DNA from: Noviherbaspirillum galbum
GTDB lineage: Bacteria; Pseudomonadota; Gammaproteobacteria; Burkholderiales; Burkholderiaceae_D
DNA: 41,726 nucleotides
Reading direction: 5' to 3'
Assembly: GCF_010974945.1 (NCBI RefSeq)
Contig: NZ_JAAIVB010000063.1
Span: 1 to 41,726 of the forward strand
Part shown: piece after piece, positions 1 through 8,530 of the stretch
Layout of the letters: the number at the start of each line of letters is the position of its first letter
Position numbering within the stretch: position 1 is the first letter of the stretch
Position numbers and translations under genes: made by a program
Notes under the pieces: model-generated
Seen by the model: only the letters and a program-made list of their open reading frames with translations
The model's database searches: none
Told to the model about the DNA's origin: nothing

Positions 1-99
1 GATCAGCAGCATGATGGAACCGTGCCTGCGGAAGAGCCGCTGGAACAGTTCGTCGCTCCCGACGGAGGACGAAAAGCTGATCGGTTCGTCGGCTTTCAT
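1..99 (-). CDS. PAS-domain protein, N-terminal fragment (window edge)
   Basis: An open frame of 33 codons starts with ATG at 99 and runs off the left edge of the window without a stop. The visible residues include FQRLFRRHG followed by SIMLLI. This is the typical opening of a PAS sensor domain, where a hydrophobic strand follows a helix ending in RLF-x-R-H. PAS proteins in this position usually continue into GGDEF, histidine kinase or chemoreceptor modules, but nothing here tells which. No convincing Shine-Dalgarno sequence precedes the ATG, so the start is uncertain. The next gene on the same strand, upstream in transcription order, is a PAS-GGDEF protein whose partner this could be. Confidence 0.5.
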   Translation of the reverse strand, partial: MKADEPISFSSSVGSDELFQRLFRRHGSIMLLI

Positions 100-265
100 T
101 TGCAGAGCATCAAGGTCTGGTCGGCGCGATAAGATTCCTGAAGTAAATCACAGTTTGCCGTCCTTGGGGTTCAATGCCCGTGGAAATCGCCGCAAATCGT
201 CGCGCCGCATGGACGATGGTTGCGCGCTTTCCACGGATCGGGAAGCCGCGCGATGCGCATGCCAA

Positions 266-1324
266 TCAGGTCTTCATTGCCGGATCGAAGAGCTGGACGT
301 TCGCGCGGCCTGCCTTCTTCGCATGGTACATGGCGGTGTCGGCGCAGCCGATCAGGAGGGACGCATCCTGCCCATGCTCGGGGAAGAGGCTGATGCCGAT
401 GCTGGGCGTGACGCTCAGCGCATGGTCCTCGATGAAGTAAGGCTGGGCCAGCGCGCCCTGCACCCGTTGCGCCGCTTCCACCGCCGCCGTCGCGGACTGC
501 ATCTCGGGCAGCACCAGGATGAACTCGTCTCCGCCGAAGCGCGACACCGTATCGACGGCGCGCAGCAGCTTGCGCAGGCGCGCGGCCGTCGCCTGGAGCA
601 GCAGGTCGCCCACCCGGTGCCCATGCTTGTCGTTGATGGGCTTGAAGCGGTCGAGGTCGATGAACAGGACCGCGACCCGCCCCTGGTGGCGGCGCGCCAT
701 CTCGATGGCCTGCTCCAGCCTGTCTTCCATCAGGCGCCGGTTCGGCAGGCCGGTCAGGGCATCGTGCTGGGCGAGATAGCGGATCTGCTGTTCCGCCAGC
801 TTGCGTTCCTGGATTTCGGCATGCAGGCGCGCGTTGGCCATCGCCAGCTCGGCGGTACGTTCCTGCACCCGGCGCTCCAGTTCTTCGTGCGCGCGCAGCA
901 GCGCCTGCTCGGCGTTCTTCCTCTCGGTGATGTCTTCCACGATGAAGATCGTGCCCTTGCGGTGGTCGCTCGGGTCAATCGCGCGGCCGAGCATCCGGCA
1001 CCAGAACAGCGAGCCGTCGCGCCGCTTCATCTGCAATTCCGTATCGAGGCGCTGGCCGCTGCCCAGGATGGGACCGGCGATGCTGCTCAGGGCGGCGAAT
1101 GCCTGTTCCGACGGATAGACGATGGAGGTTGACTGGCCGATGAGTTCGTTGCCGGGCCAGCCGTACATTTCGGAGAAGCGGGGATTGCAGTGCCGGAAGC
1201 GGCGGTCGCGGGTAAAGATGATGCCCAGCGAGGCATTGTCGAGGATGGCCTGGTATTCCAGCAATTGCTGGCGAAGCTCGTCCTCGCCGCCAATGATCGC
1301 GTCATGGATGGTATCGATGTACAT
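266..1324 (-). CDS. PAS-GGDEF diguanylate cyclase
   Basis: Predicted cytoplasmic enzyme of 352 aa that makes cyclic di-GMP from two GTP. A PAS domain spans about residues 20-135, ending in the PAC-type motif FIVEDITERK. A coiled-coil linker covers about 138-180 (AHEELERRVQERTAEL). The GGDEF domain covers about 182-348, opening with HDALTGLPNR. The active-site GGDEF is intact at 264-268, and the inhibitory I-site RxxD (RAVD, 255-258) lies exactly five residues before it, so product inhibition is expected. No transmembrane segment or signal peptide is seen. The start is placed at MYIDTI because GGGGGC lies upstream; a start 11 codons earlier is also open. The PAS ligand is unknown. Confidence 0.93.
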   Translation of the reverse strand: MYIDTIHDAIIGGEDELRQQLLEYQAILDNASLGIIFTRDRRFRHCNPRFSEMYGWPGNELIGQSTSIVYPSEQAFAALSSIAGPILGSGQRLDTELQMKRRDGSLFWCRMLGRAIDPSDHRKGTIFIVEDITERKNAEQALLRAHEELERRVQERTAELAMANARLHAEIQERKLAEQQIRYLAQHDALTGLPNRRLMEDRLEQAIEMARRHQGRVAVLFIDLDRFKPINDKHGHRVGDLLLQATAARLRKLLRAVDTVSRFGGDEFILVLPEMQSATAAVEAAQRVQGALAQPYFIEDHALSVTPSIGISLFPEHGQDASLLIGCADTAMYHAKKAGRANVQLFDPAMKT

Positions 1325-1558
1325 GATGGCGCCCCCAACGTTCTCCGCGCAACCCACGCACGCATGCCGCGATTCCGTGAGTGCCGTTCTTATTTTGATG
1401 TCCGCCCGCCCTCGCGCTGCCGATGTGTTGCCCGGCAGGGAAAGCCAGCGTCAGGATATATCCTACTATTACTTTCAAGAAATAGCGTTGAACGGATGGC
1501 AACATGTCGCCGCAAAATGCATTGCGGGCGGCGGGGGTCATGCGGATTATGGGGGGAG

Positions 1559-1825
1559 TCAGTCTCGCGTCCCGCCGGACAGGATGTCGAAGGTCTTGCG
1601 CGCGGTGGAGCGTTGCGGCTTGTCCCGGCCTTCCAGGAAAGCCTGGGCCGCGCGAGCTTCGTTCGCGGCGTCGATGGCCAGCGATCCGGACCGCACCTGC
1701 ACCGGCATTTGCGCCGGGGAGGCCGTCCTTGCCGGCGGCGTGCCCTGGATCAGGTCCAGCACGTTGTCGCTGCGCCAGGCAACCAGGCAGGACGCGAGCA
1801 GCACGAGGATGAGGATGGTTTTCAT
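1559..1825 (-). CDS. Small membrane-anchored or lipoprotein-like hypothetical protein
   Basis: An 88-aa protein I do not recognise. It begins MKTILILVLLASC, a hydrophobic export segment. L-A-S-C fits a lipobox (Cys13), but the hydrophobic core before it is short, so a plain N-terminal membrane anchor is equally possible. The rest is polar and Ala/Arg-rich (AANEARAAQAFLEGRDK), probably helical and periplasmic. No Shine-Dalgarno sequence is convincing at the ATG; an in-frame GTG at 1858 would add 11 residues. It stands alone, downstream of the divergent promoter region shared with the reductase gene at 2037. Function unknown. Confidence 0.55.
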   Translation of the reverse strand: MKTILILVLLASCLVAWRSDNVLDLIQGTPPARTASPAQMPVQVRSGSLAIDAANEARAAQAFLEGRDKPQRSTARKTFDILSGGTRD

Positions 1826-2036
1826 GGCATGGATATCGAGGTAAAGCCATTTCGGCACGCGCTGGCGGCTTGTGGCCGCCGGTTGCAGCTTGCCGGTCGC
1901 CGGTCCGGCGGCATTTCGACAGGCGCATTACCATAGCATGCCGTGCCGGGTGGCCCAATCCCATGAATATAGTAAGAATGGCGGGAGCGGCCCGGCCGGC
2001 GGCATTCCATCCCTACCTAGAGCAACAAGGAGCAGC

Positions 2037-3032
2037 ATGAACATTACTTTGTACGGCGCCGGCGCGGTGGGTGGCCTGATCGGCGCCCGCCTGGCGGCTT
2101 CGGGCAACGACGTCAGCGTCATTGCGCGCGGCCGCACGCTGGACGCGATCCGCGCGCACGGTTTGCGCCTGCAGTCGGACGATGGCACGAAGGCCTTTCC
2201 CGTCGAGGCCGGCGACGATCCGCGCCGCTTCGGCGTGCAGGACCTCGTGGTGCTTGCGGTCAAGGCGACCGGCTTGCAGGAAGTGGCCCGGCACATCGCG
2301 CCGCTGCTCGGCCCGGAAACGATCATCTTGACGGCAATGAACGGCGTGCCGTGGTGGTTCTTCGACGCGATCGAAGGGCCGCTGGCGGGCACCCGCCTAC
2401 CCTCGCTCGATCCGCAGGGCGTGCTCGCGAAGGCCATGCCCGCCTCGCAGGTCATCGGCTGCGTGGTGCACCTGTCGAGTTCCTGCCCGGAACCCGGCCT
2501 GGTGAAGCCGGGCTTCGGCAACCGCCTGATCGTGGGCGAACCGGCAGGTGGCCGCAGCGCCCGGCTCGACAAGGTCGCCGCCTTGCTGGCCGAGGCCTGC
2601 TTCGACACCGAAGCGAGCGCCGACATCCGCTCCGACATCTGGTACAAGCTCTGGGGCAACATGACCATGAATCCCGTATCGGCCATCACCGGCGCGACCG
2701 GCGACAGGATGCTCGATGATCCGCTGGTGCGCCGGTTCTGCCTGGCCGTGATGCAGGAAGCCGCCGACATCGGCGCCAGGATAGGCTGCCCGATCACGCA
2801 AAGCGGCGAAGACCGCATGGAAGTCACGCGCAAGCTCGGCGCCTTCAAGACGTCCATGCTGCAGGACGCCGAGGCGCGGCGGCCGCTGGAGATCGACGCG
2901 CTGGTGACCGCGGTGCATGACATCGGCAAGCTGGTCGGCGTGGCCACGCCGAACGTCGATGCCTTGCTGGGACTGGTGCGCCTGTTCGGCCAGAGCCACG
3001 GCCTTTATCCGCGGGAAGCATCCTTTCCCTGA
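2037..3032 (+). CDS. Ketopantoate reductase family (PanE/ApbA) oxidoreductase
   Basis: A 331-aa NADPH-dependent reductase. The N-terminal Rossmann fold carries GAGAVGG at 7-13. The C-terminal helical domain holds the family's catalytic lysine (K204 in IWYKLWGNM) and the substrate-binding acidic residue in PLEIDALV (E285). Known family members reduce 2-dehydropantoate to pantoate in pantothenate/CoA synthesis. The substrate here is uncertain: the usual QNG stretch is replaced by MNGVPWWFF (101-109), which marks a side branch often of unproven substrate, and no other pantothenate gene is nearby. The ATG at 2037 is chosen because AAGGAG lies 5 bases upstream; the frame stays open further upstream but without a ribosome site. 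It appears monocistronic. Confidence 0.88.
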   Translation: MNITLYGAGAVGGLIGARLAASGNDVSVIARGRTLDAIRAHGLRLQSDDGTKAFPVEAGDDPRRFGVQDLVVLAVKATGLQEVARHIAPLLGPETIILTAMNGVPWWFFDAIEGPLAGTRLPSLDPQGVLAKAMPASQVIGCVVHLSSSCPEPGLVKPGFGNRLIVGEPAGGRSARLDKVAALLAEACFDTEASADIRSDIWYKLWGNMTMNPVSAITGATGDRMLDDPLVRRFCLAVMQEAADIGARIGCPITQSGEDRMEVTRKLGAFKTSMLQDAEARRPLEIDALVTAVHDIGKLVGVATPNVDALLGLVRLFGQSHGLYPREASFP

Positions 3033-3139
3033 CGTAACGCAAGCCCGCCGCATGTGCGGACGACGCAAACCATGCAAACGGCCGGCGATCGCAGTACCAT
3101 GATGATCCCGGCCGGCGGCATGCCGGCTTACTCTCATTG

Positions 3140-3742
3140 ATGGCGAACATGATTGACCTGAACGAAGACAACGACAACGCACCGGTACAGATCACCGACG
3201 ATCGGTTCATCGAACAAAAGATTTTTGATTCCCGCTTTGTATTCGTGTTTGGCGGCATCAACGACAAGCTCGCCAAGGACACCGCCCGCCGCCTGATCGC
3301 GCTGGCCGACCAGTCCGACGCGCCGATCACCATGCTGGTGTCGTCCCCCGGCGGCCACGTTGAGTCCGGCGACGTGATCCACGACGTGGTGAAATTCATC
3401 GGCGTGCCGGTGAACATGATCGGCAGCGGCTGGGTCGCCAGTGCCGGCACCCACCTGTTCCTCGCCGTGCCGAAGGAAAGGCGCTTCTGCCTCAAGAACA
3501 CGCGCTTCCTGATCCACCAGCCGAGCGGCGGCATGGGCGGCCAGGCGTCGGACATCGCGATCCAGGCCAAGGAAATCATCCGCATGCGCGAGCGCATCGC
3601 CCGCGTGATCGCCGAGGAAACCGGCCAGCCGCTCGAGAAGGTGCTCAAGGACATCGACCGCGACTACTGGATGTCGCCCGAGGAAGCGATCGACTACGGC
3701 CTCGTCTCGAAGATCATCAACAGCCGCAAGGACATCGCCTGA
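3140..3742 (+). CDS. Solitary ClpP-like serine protease
   Basis: A 200-aa member of the ClpP/crotonase fold with a complete catalytic triad: Ser101 in WVASAGTH, His126 in FLIHQPSGG and Asp175 in DIDRDYWMS. The PEEAIDYGLVSKII tail is typical of ClpP. True ClpP forms a double-heptamer chamber fed by ClpX or ClpA. This copy differs from housekeeping ClpP around the nucleophile, where GQAASMG is the norm, and it has neither tig nor clpX beside it, so it is probably a second paralog. It could use the housekeeping ATPase or work without one. No propeptide is evident. The ATG at 3140 directly follows an in-frame TTG; Shine-Dalgarno support is weak. It converges on the next gene with a 4-base gap. 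Confidence 0.85.
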   Translation: MANMIDLNEDNDNAPVQITDDRFIEQKIFDSRFVFVFGGINDKLAKDTARRLIALADQSDAPITMLVSSPGGHVESGDVIHDVVKFIGVPVNMIGSGWVASAGTHLFLAVPKERRFCLKNTRFLIHQPSGGMGGQASDIAIQAKEIIRMRERIARVIAEETGQPLEKVLKDIDRDYWMSPEEAIDYGLVSKIINSRKDIA

Positions 3743-3746
3743 TCCA

Positions 3747-4265
3747 TCAGAAGCACTGCACGAAGGCGCCGTTGGTCGTGCACAGGCGGCCGCTGCCGCT
3801 GGTGACCGCGCCGCCCGGCGCGGCGCCCGGGCCGTTGTAGCGTCCGCCTTCGCTGTTCCAGCAACCGCCGCCATCGCAGCCCGTGATGGTGGGCGGAGGC
3901 GCCGGCACCGTGACATTCGGCACGGTCACCGGCGCGGCCTCGCGCCGCGGCGCCTCCTTGGGCGGCGTCACATCCCTGACCGAAAGCGGCGGCGAGAGCA
4001 CATGCGGATGCCGCTTCGCCGACAGGCCTTCGGCGCACTTGTCCTTTCCCGCGGCGCATATGTCCTGGGGGTTCGGTGGATTCTGCCGAGCACGCTCCCG
4101 GGATGACTCCTGGGCTTGTCCCTGCACTTGCCCCTGTACTTGACCCCCTGCCTGTTCCTGCGCAGCCCCTTGCGGGGCATGCAATTCCGGATGCCACTCC
4201 TGTGCCTGGCTACCCGCTGCAAGCGCCAGCATGCCTCCCAGCATCACCACCATGATTCGATTCAT
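3747..4265 (-). CDS. Secreted Gln-rich protein with C-terminal cysteine motif
   Basis: A 172-aa exported protein of unknown function. A signal peptide covers about 1-22 (MNRIMVVMLGGMLALAAGSQAQ). A low-complexity Gln/Gly region follows (GGQVQGQVQGQAQ, 41-52). A Pro/Val-rich linker (NVTVPAPPPTITG) leads to a compact C-terminal module with C130, C135, C162 and C171; C70 and C77 precede it, giving six cysteines that could form three disulfides. The CDGGGCWNSEGGRYNGPG segment resembles a short motif I associate with hypothetical exported proteins of Burkholderiales. The start is placed at 4265 because GGAGGG lies 6 bases upstream. Expressed alone on the minus strand, convergent with the ClpP-like gene. 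Confidence 0.8.
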   Translation of the reverse strand: MNRIMVVMLGGMLALAAGSQAQEWHPELHAPQGAAQEQAGGQVQGQVQGQAQESSRERARQNPPNPQDICAAGKDKCAEGLSAKRHPHVLSPPLSVRDVTPPKEAPRREAAPVTVPNVTVPAPPPTITGCDGGGCWNSEGGRYNGPGAAPGGAVTSGSGRLCTTNGAFVQCF

Positions 4266-4355
4266 GTCGCCCTCCTGCTTCTGAGGGTTTGACCTTGCAG
4301 GCGGGAAAAGTGCCATCGCGCCGCAGTTCCGAGCGGCCCAACGGCCGGAGACCGG

Positions 4356-4973
4356 TCAGGAGAAGGCCTGGCGCAGGAAGTGTGGCACCCGGGCGGCGCT
4401 CAGCGCATTCAAGCGTTCCAGCAATTCGGGGTCGATGCGCTCCACGCCATAGGTCTGCCCGAGATAATCCGCCGCGTGCAGCAGCACCCGGGCGCTAGCT
4501 TCCGCGTCCGCCTCGGCGCGGTGCGCCTGCCCGCTGAAGCGGATGCCCAGCGCGCTCGACAGCATCCCGAGCTTGTAGCTCGGCAGGCCGGGAAACAGCC
4601 TGCGCGACAGCTTGAGCGAGCACACCATGCGCCGGTAGCGCGGCCGCATTCCCAGCGCCAGGCTTTCCGAGTTCAGGAATTTTTCATCGAAGCTGGCGTT
4701 GTGCGCCGCCAGCGTGTCGGACCCGATGAAGTCGATCAGCTCGGGGATCACCTGCGATACGCAAGGGGCGTCGTCGACCATCCGCTGGGTGATGCCGGTC
4801 AGCTGGGTGATGAATGCCGGGATGCGGACATGGCAGTTCACCAGCGAGACATAGCGTTCGACGATGTCGCCATCCCGGATGCGCAAGGCCGCGACTTCGG
4901 TGATGCGGTCGCCGGAGGCCGGGCTGAGTCCGGTGGTTTCGAAGTCGAGCATGACGATGGGCTGGCTGTACAT
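4356..4973 (-). CDS. DEDDh 3'-5' exonuclease (DnaQ-like)
   Basis: A 205-aa exonuclease of the DnaQ/RNase T superfamily. Exo I is DFETTGL (D10, E12), Exo II is LAAHNASFDEKFLN (D96), and Exo III is QAHRAEADAEA (H151, D156), so all four metal ligands and the general base are present. It is likely to remove nucleotides from DNA or RNA 3' ends. Length fits stand-alone exonucleases rather than the DNA polymerase III epsilon subunit, which has a C-terminal clamp/alpha-binding tail not visible here. The ATG at 4973 is chosen because the DEDD fold begins at once; 43 further codons are open upstream but look like shadow sequence. No operon partner. Confidence 0.88.
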   Translation of the reverse strand: MYSQPIVMLDFETTGLSPASGDRITEVAALRIRDGDIVERYVSLVNCHVRIPAFITQLTGITQRMVDDAPCVSQVIPELIDFIGSDTLAAHNASFDEKFLNSESLALGMRPRYRRMVCSLKLSRRLFPGLPSYKLGMLSSALGIRFSGQAHRAEADAEASARVLLHAADYLGQTYGVERIDPELLERLNALSAARVPHFLRQAFS

Positions 4974-5228
4974 GGCGGAGCGGTACCGGGGCGCCGGAGG
5001 CGCGGTGGAGAGGGAATCGGGAACGAAGGCGATTCTACGCCAGCCGCCGGGCAAAGACGATGGCGGAACGGCAAGCATGGCGGGTCGGGCGCCGGTTTTC
5101 ATGGCGGTCCACCGGCTTCCCGCCCCGCCGGAGCGCCGGATTGCACGGCTGTCATGCCTGAACGGCTACACTATCGGTTTTTGCGCCGGTGTTTTCCTTC
5201 CGGCTTTCCTTCCGCCCCGCATGCCATC

Positions 5229-6308
5229 ATGACCACCTTCCATCTCGAAAACGTCAACGTCGCCTCCTTCGAATCCATGCCCACCCCGGAGGAACTGCAC
5301 GCGCGGCTGCCGCTGTCCGAGGCCGCCGGCACCGTGGTCACGCAGAGCCGCGAAGCCCTGCGCAACATCCTCGACCGCAAGGATCCGCGCCTGTTCGCGG
5401 TGGTCGGACCCTGTTCCATCCACGACCCGGTCGCCGGCCTCGACTACGCGCGCCGGCTCAAGGCGCTGCAGGAAGAGGTGAAGGACACCCTGCTGCTGGT
5501 GATGCGGGTGTATTTCGAAAAGCCGCGCACCACCACCGGCTGGAAGGGCTACATCAACGACCCGGACATGGATGATTCCTTCCACATCGAGCGCGGCATG
5601 GCGAACGCGCGCCGCTTCCTGCTCGACGTGTGCGAGCTCGGCCTGCCGACCGCCACCGAAGCGCTGGACCCGATCTCGCCGCAATACCTCGGCGACCTGA
5701 TCGCCTGGACCGCCATCGGCGCGCGCACCACCGAGTCGCAGACCCACCGGGAAATGTCTTCCGGCCTGTCGACGCCGGTCGGCTTCAAGAACGGCACCGA
5801 CGGCGACATCGGCATCGCCATCAACGCCATCCTTTCCGCTTCGCATCCGCATTCCTTCCTCGGCATCAACGGCCAGGGCTCGGTCGCCATCGTGCGCACC
5901 AGCGGCAATCGCCATGGCCACGTGGTGCTGCGCGGCGGCGACGGCCGGCCGAACTACGACACCGTGTCGGTGGCGATGGCGGAGCAGGCGCTGGCCAAGG
6001 CAAAGCTGCCTGCCAGCATCGTGGTCGACTGCTCGCACGCAAACAGCTTCAAGAACCCCGACCTGCAGCCGCTGGTGATGGCCGACGTGGTCAACCAGAT
6101 CCGCTTCGGCAACCAGTCGCTGGTCGGCGTGATGATCGAGTCCAACATCGTCGGCGGCAAGCAGTCGATTCCCGCCGACCTCTCGAAGCTGGTCTACGGC
6201 TGCTCGGTCACCGATGGCTGCGTCGGCTGGGACGTGACGGAAACCATGCTGCTGGATGCGCACAAGGCGCTGAAGGACGTGCTGCCCCGCCGCGTCAAGC
6301 CATCCTGA
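5229..6308 (+). CDS. aroG: 3-deoxy-7-phosphoheptulonate (DAHP) synthase, type I
   Basis: A 359-aa enzyme condensing phosphoenolpyruvate and erythrose 4-phosphate to DAHP, the first step of the shikimate pathway. Family signatures are clear: VVGPCSIHDP with the metal cysteine, MRVYFEKPRTTTGWKG, LPTATEALDPISPQYL, ARTTESQTHREMSSG, FKNGTDG, and the C-terminal VDCSHANSFK and ESNIVGGKQ. Length matches AroF/G/H enzymes. The allosteric specificity (Phe, Tyr or Trp) cannot be read reliably. The frame is open for 283 codons upstream, but that stretch is antisense to the exonuclease gene, so the ATG at 5229, where homology begins, is used. No strong Shine-Dalgarno sequence or leader peptide was found. 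Confidence 0.96.
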   Translation: MTTFHLENVNVASFESMPTPEELHARLPLSEAAGTVVTQSREALRNILDRKDPRLFAVVGPCSIHDPVAGLDYARRLKALQEEVKDTLLLVMRVYFEKPRTTTGWKGYINDPDMDDSFHIERGMANARRFLLDVCELGLPTATEALDPISPQYLGDLIAWTAIGARTTESQTHREMSSGLSTPVGFKNGTDGDIGIAINAILSASHPHSFLGINGQGSVAIVRTSGNRHGHVVLRGGDGRPNYDTVSVAMAEQALAKAKLPASIVVDCSHANSFKNPDLQPLVMADVVNQIRFGNQSLVGVMIESNIVGGKQSIPADLSKLVYGCSVTDGCVGWDVTETMLLDAHKALKDVLPRRVKPS

Positions 6309-6417
6309 TCGGCAGCGCCCCGTCCCGAAGCCTGTTGAACCAACCGCAAGCCACCGCGTCTTTCCAGAGACGGGCGGCTCGCGCCTTCGATCCCTCGCCA
6401 ACCTGCATCCATCCAGC

Positions 6418-7173
6418 ATGCCCATTTTCCGGTCCGAGACTTCTTCGCCGCCACGCCGTCCCGCCGCAACGATCCGCTTGCCGGCGTTTGCCGCGGCGCT
6501 GTTGTGCGCGGTGTTCGCCCTGTCTTCCCACGCCGCGGACGAACGCGACATGAACAAGCGCGCCGCGCCCTGCATGGCCTGCCATGGCAAGGAAGGCCGC
6601 GCCGCCAGCGACGGCTACTACCCCCGCATCGCCGGCAAGCCGGCCGGCTACCTGTACAACCAGCTGGTCAACTTCCGCGATGGCCGGCGGCAGCAATATC
6701 CGCTCATGACCCACTTGGTGCAGCACCTGTCCGACGACTACCTGAAGGAAATCGCCGAGTATTTTTCCGCGCTGCATGCCCCCTACCCGCCCGCCCAGTC
6801 GGTGGAAGGCGCAACGCCCCAATTGCTGGAAAAAGGCCGGGCCCTGGTGGTGAACGGCGATCCGGCGCGCAACATCCCGTCCTGCGCTTCCTGCCACGGC
6901 GAAGCGCTGACCGGCGTCGTGCCCTCCACTCCGTCGTTGCTGGGGATTCCGCGCGATTACATCAATTCGCAGTTCGGCGCCTGGCGCGAAGGCACCCGGC
7001 GCGCGGCGGCTCCCGACTGCATGGGCCAGATCGCCAAGCAGCTCGCGCCAGAAGAGGTGTCGGCGGTGTCCGCCTGGCTGGCCTCGCAATCCATGCCGGC
7101 CGATCCCGCGCCGTCCACCAAGACGCTCAAGCTGCCGGTGGCCTGCGGCAGCGTGCAGGGGAGCGGACGATGA
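6418..7173 (+). CDS. Di-heme c-type cytochrome (cytochrome c4-like)
   Basis: A 251-aa periplasmic electron carrier. A signal peptide with a long polar n-region ends near residue 40 (LSSHA). Two heme-binding sites are visible: CMACH at 52-56 and CASCH at 156-160. Each is followed by class I cytochrome c features (PRIAGKPAGYLYNQL and PSLLGIPRDYINSQF), the two-domain layout of cytochrome c4. It overlaps the next cytochrome gene by the four bases ATGA, so the two are translated together. No dehydrogenase or oxidase subunit lies in this window beside them. The likely role is electron transfer to a terminal oxidase. Shine-Dalgarno support for the ATG is weak. Confidence 0.92.
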   Translation: MPIFRSETSSPPRRPAATIRLPAFAAALLCAVFALSSHAADERDMNKRAAPCMACHGKEGRAASDGYYPRIAGKPAGYLYNQLVNFRDGRRQQYPLMTHLVQHLSDDYLKEIAEYFSALHAPYPPAQSVEGATPQLLEKGRALVVNGDPARNIPSCASCHGEALTGVVPSTPSLLGIPRDYINSQFGAWREGTRRAAAPDCMGQIAKQLAPEEVSAVSAWLASQSMPADPAPSTKTLKLPVACGSVQGSGR

Positions 7174-8444
7174 AACGCCTTATCCTGACCTTGCTGGTCG
7201 TCGTTGCCGTCGCCGCCGGCTTGGTCGCGTGGCTCGGAACGCGCAACGACGCGCCCGTCGCCGCCACGCCCGTCCCGGCCGATAAGGCAGCCTGGATCGC
7301 ACGCGGCGAATACCTGGTGCGCGCCGGCGACTGCGTGGCCTGCCACACCGCGCGCGGCGGCATGCCCTATGCGGGCGGCAGGGCGATCCGCACCGGCTTC
7401 GGCACCTTCTATGGCCCCAACATCACGCCCGACAAGGACACCGGCATCGGCGACTGGAGCGCCGACGACTTCTGGCATGCGCTGCATGACGGCAAGGGCA
7501 AGAACGGCACGCTGCTGTATCCGGCCTTTCCCTTCCCGAACTACACCCGGGTCAGCCGCGCCGACGCGGATGCGATGTTCGCCTACCTGCAATCCCTGCC
7601 GCCGGTGCGCCAGGCAAGCAGGAAACCGGAGCTGCAGTTTCCCTTCGACCAGCGGATCCTGCTGGCCGGCTGGCGCGCCCTGTATTTCCGGCCCGGCGTG
7701 TTCGAGCCTCAGCCCGGGCAAAACGCCGAGTGGAACCGTGGCGCCTATCTGGTCCAGGGACTGGGGCATTGCAACGCCTGCCACACGCCGCGCAACATCC
7801 TCGGCGCCACCCAAGCCAAGGCGGACCTGAGCGGCGCCATGATCCCGATGCTCGACTGGTACGCCTCGCCGCTGACCGGGGAAAAAGATGCCGGCCTCGG
7901 CGCCTGGAAGGTCGAGGAAGTCGCCGACCTGCTCAAGACCGGCGTGTCGATGAAGGGCGCGGTTTCCGGCCCGATGGCGGAAGTGGTGCGTGAAAGCCTG
8001 CAGCACCTGTCCGGCGAGGACGTGCGCGCGATGGCGGTCTATCTCAAGTCGCTGCCGCAGCATCCATCCGAGGAAAAGGCGCCGTCTCCCGGGCCGGAAC
8101 ACGAGGCCCAGCTGGCGCTGGGCGCGTCGCTGTACGAAAAGCATTGCGTGGACTGCCATGGCGCGAATGGCCAGGGCGAAGGTCCGCATTATCCGCCGCT
8201 CGCGGGCAACCGCGCGGTGACCTTGTCCTCCCCAACGAACGTGATCCGCATGGTGCTGCATGGCGGCTATCCGCCGAGCACGGGCGGCAACCCCCGCCCC
8301 TATGGCATGCCGCCGTTCAGCGCGATGCTCAGCGACGAGGAAGTGGCGGCGGTGGTGTCGTCGATCCGTAATGCCTGGGGCAACCGGGCTTCGCTGGTGC
8401 AGTCGGGACAGGTCAACCGCTACCGCGCGGTGGTGGTGGACTAG
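7170..8444 (+). CDS. Tri-heme membrane-anchored cytochrome c
   Basis: A 424-aa protein with an uncleaved or cleavable N-terminal segment (about 3-22) and three heme c sites: CVACH 55-59, CNACH 201-205 and CVDCH 326-330. Motifs such as GPNITPDKDTGIGDWS and LQHLSGEDVRAMAVYLKSLP are those of the tri-heme subunits that serve membrane-bound alcohol, gluconate or fructose dehydrogenases. In those complexes it passes electrons from the flavin or PQQ subunit to ubiquinone or to another cytochrome. Here the catalytic subunits are absent and the partner is the upstream c4-like cytochrome, overlapping by ATGA. Its real donor is therefore unknown and may be encoded elsewhere. Confidence 0.92.
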   Translation: MKRLILTLLVVVAVAAGLVAWLGTRNDAPVAATPVPADKAAWIARGEYLVRAGDCVACHTARGGMPYAGGRAIRTGFGTFYGPNITPDKDTGIGDWSADDFWHALHDGKGKNGTLLYPAFPFPNYTRVSRADADAMFAYLQSLPPVRQASRKPELQFPFDQRILLAGWRALYFRPGVFEPQPGQNAEWNRGAYLVQGLGHCNACHTPRNILGATQAKADLSGAMIPMLDWYASPLTGEKDAGLGAWKVEEVADLLKTGVSMKGAVSGPMAEVVRESLQHLSGEDVRAMAVYLKSLPQHPSEEKAPSPGPEHEAQLALGASLYEKHCVDCHGANGQGEGPHYPPLAGNRAVTLSSPTNVIRMVLHGGYPPSTGGNPRPYGMPPFSAMLSDEEVAAVVSSIRNAWGNRASLVQSGQVNRYRAVVVD

Positions 8445-8530
8445 CGTCCCGTTCCGGGCAGGCGCCGGTGGCAACGACCGGCCGGGTGGCAAATCGGTAT
8501 CATGTCAGGATCGCCACCCGGAACCCGACC

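Noticed and set aside
315-440. Short plus-strand frames opposite the first diguanylate cyclase
   Set aside because: They are out-of-frame complements of a clear GGDEF domain and have no ribosome sites.
5141-5172. Promoter guess TTGCAC...TACACT before aroG
   Set aside because: Spacing is 20 bases, longer than sigma70 promoters tolerate well, and no other feature supports it.
4380-5228. N-terminal extension of the DAHP synthase frame (283 codons)
   Set aside because: It is antisense to the DEDDh exonuclease gene and has no similarity to the aroG family, which begins at 5229.
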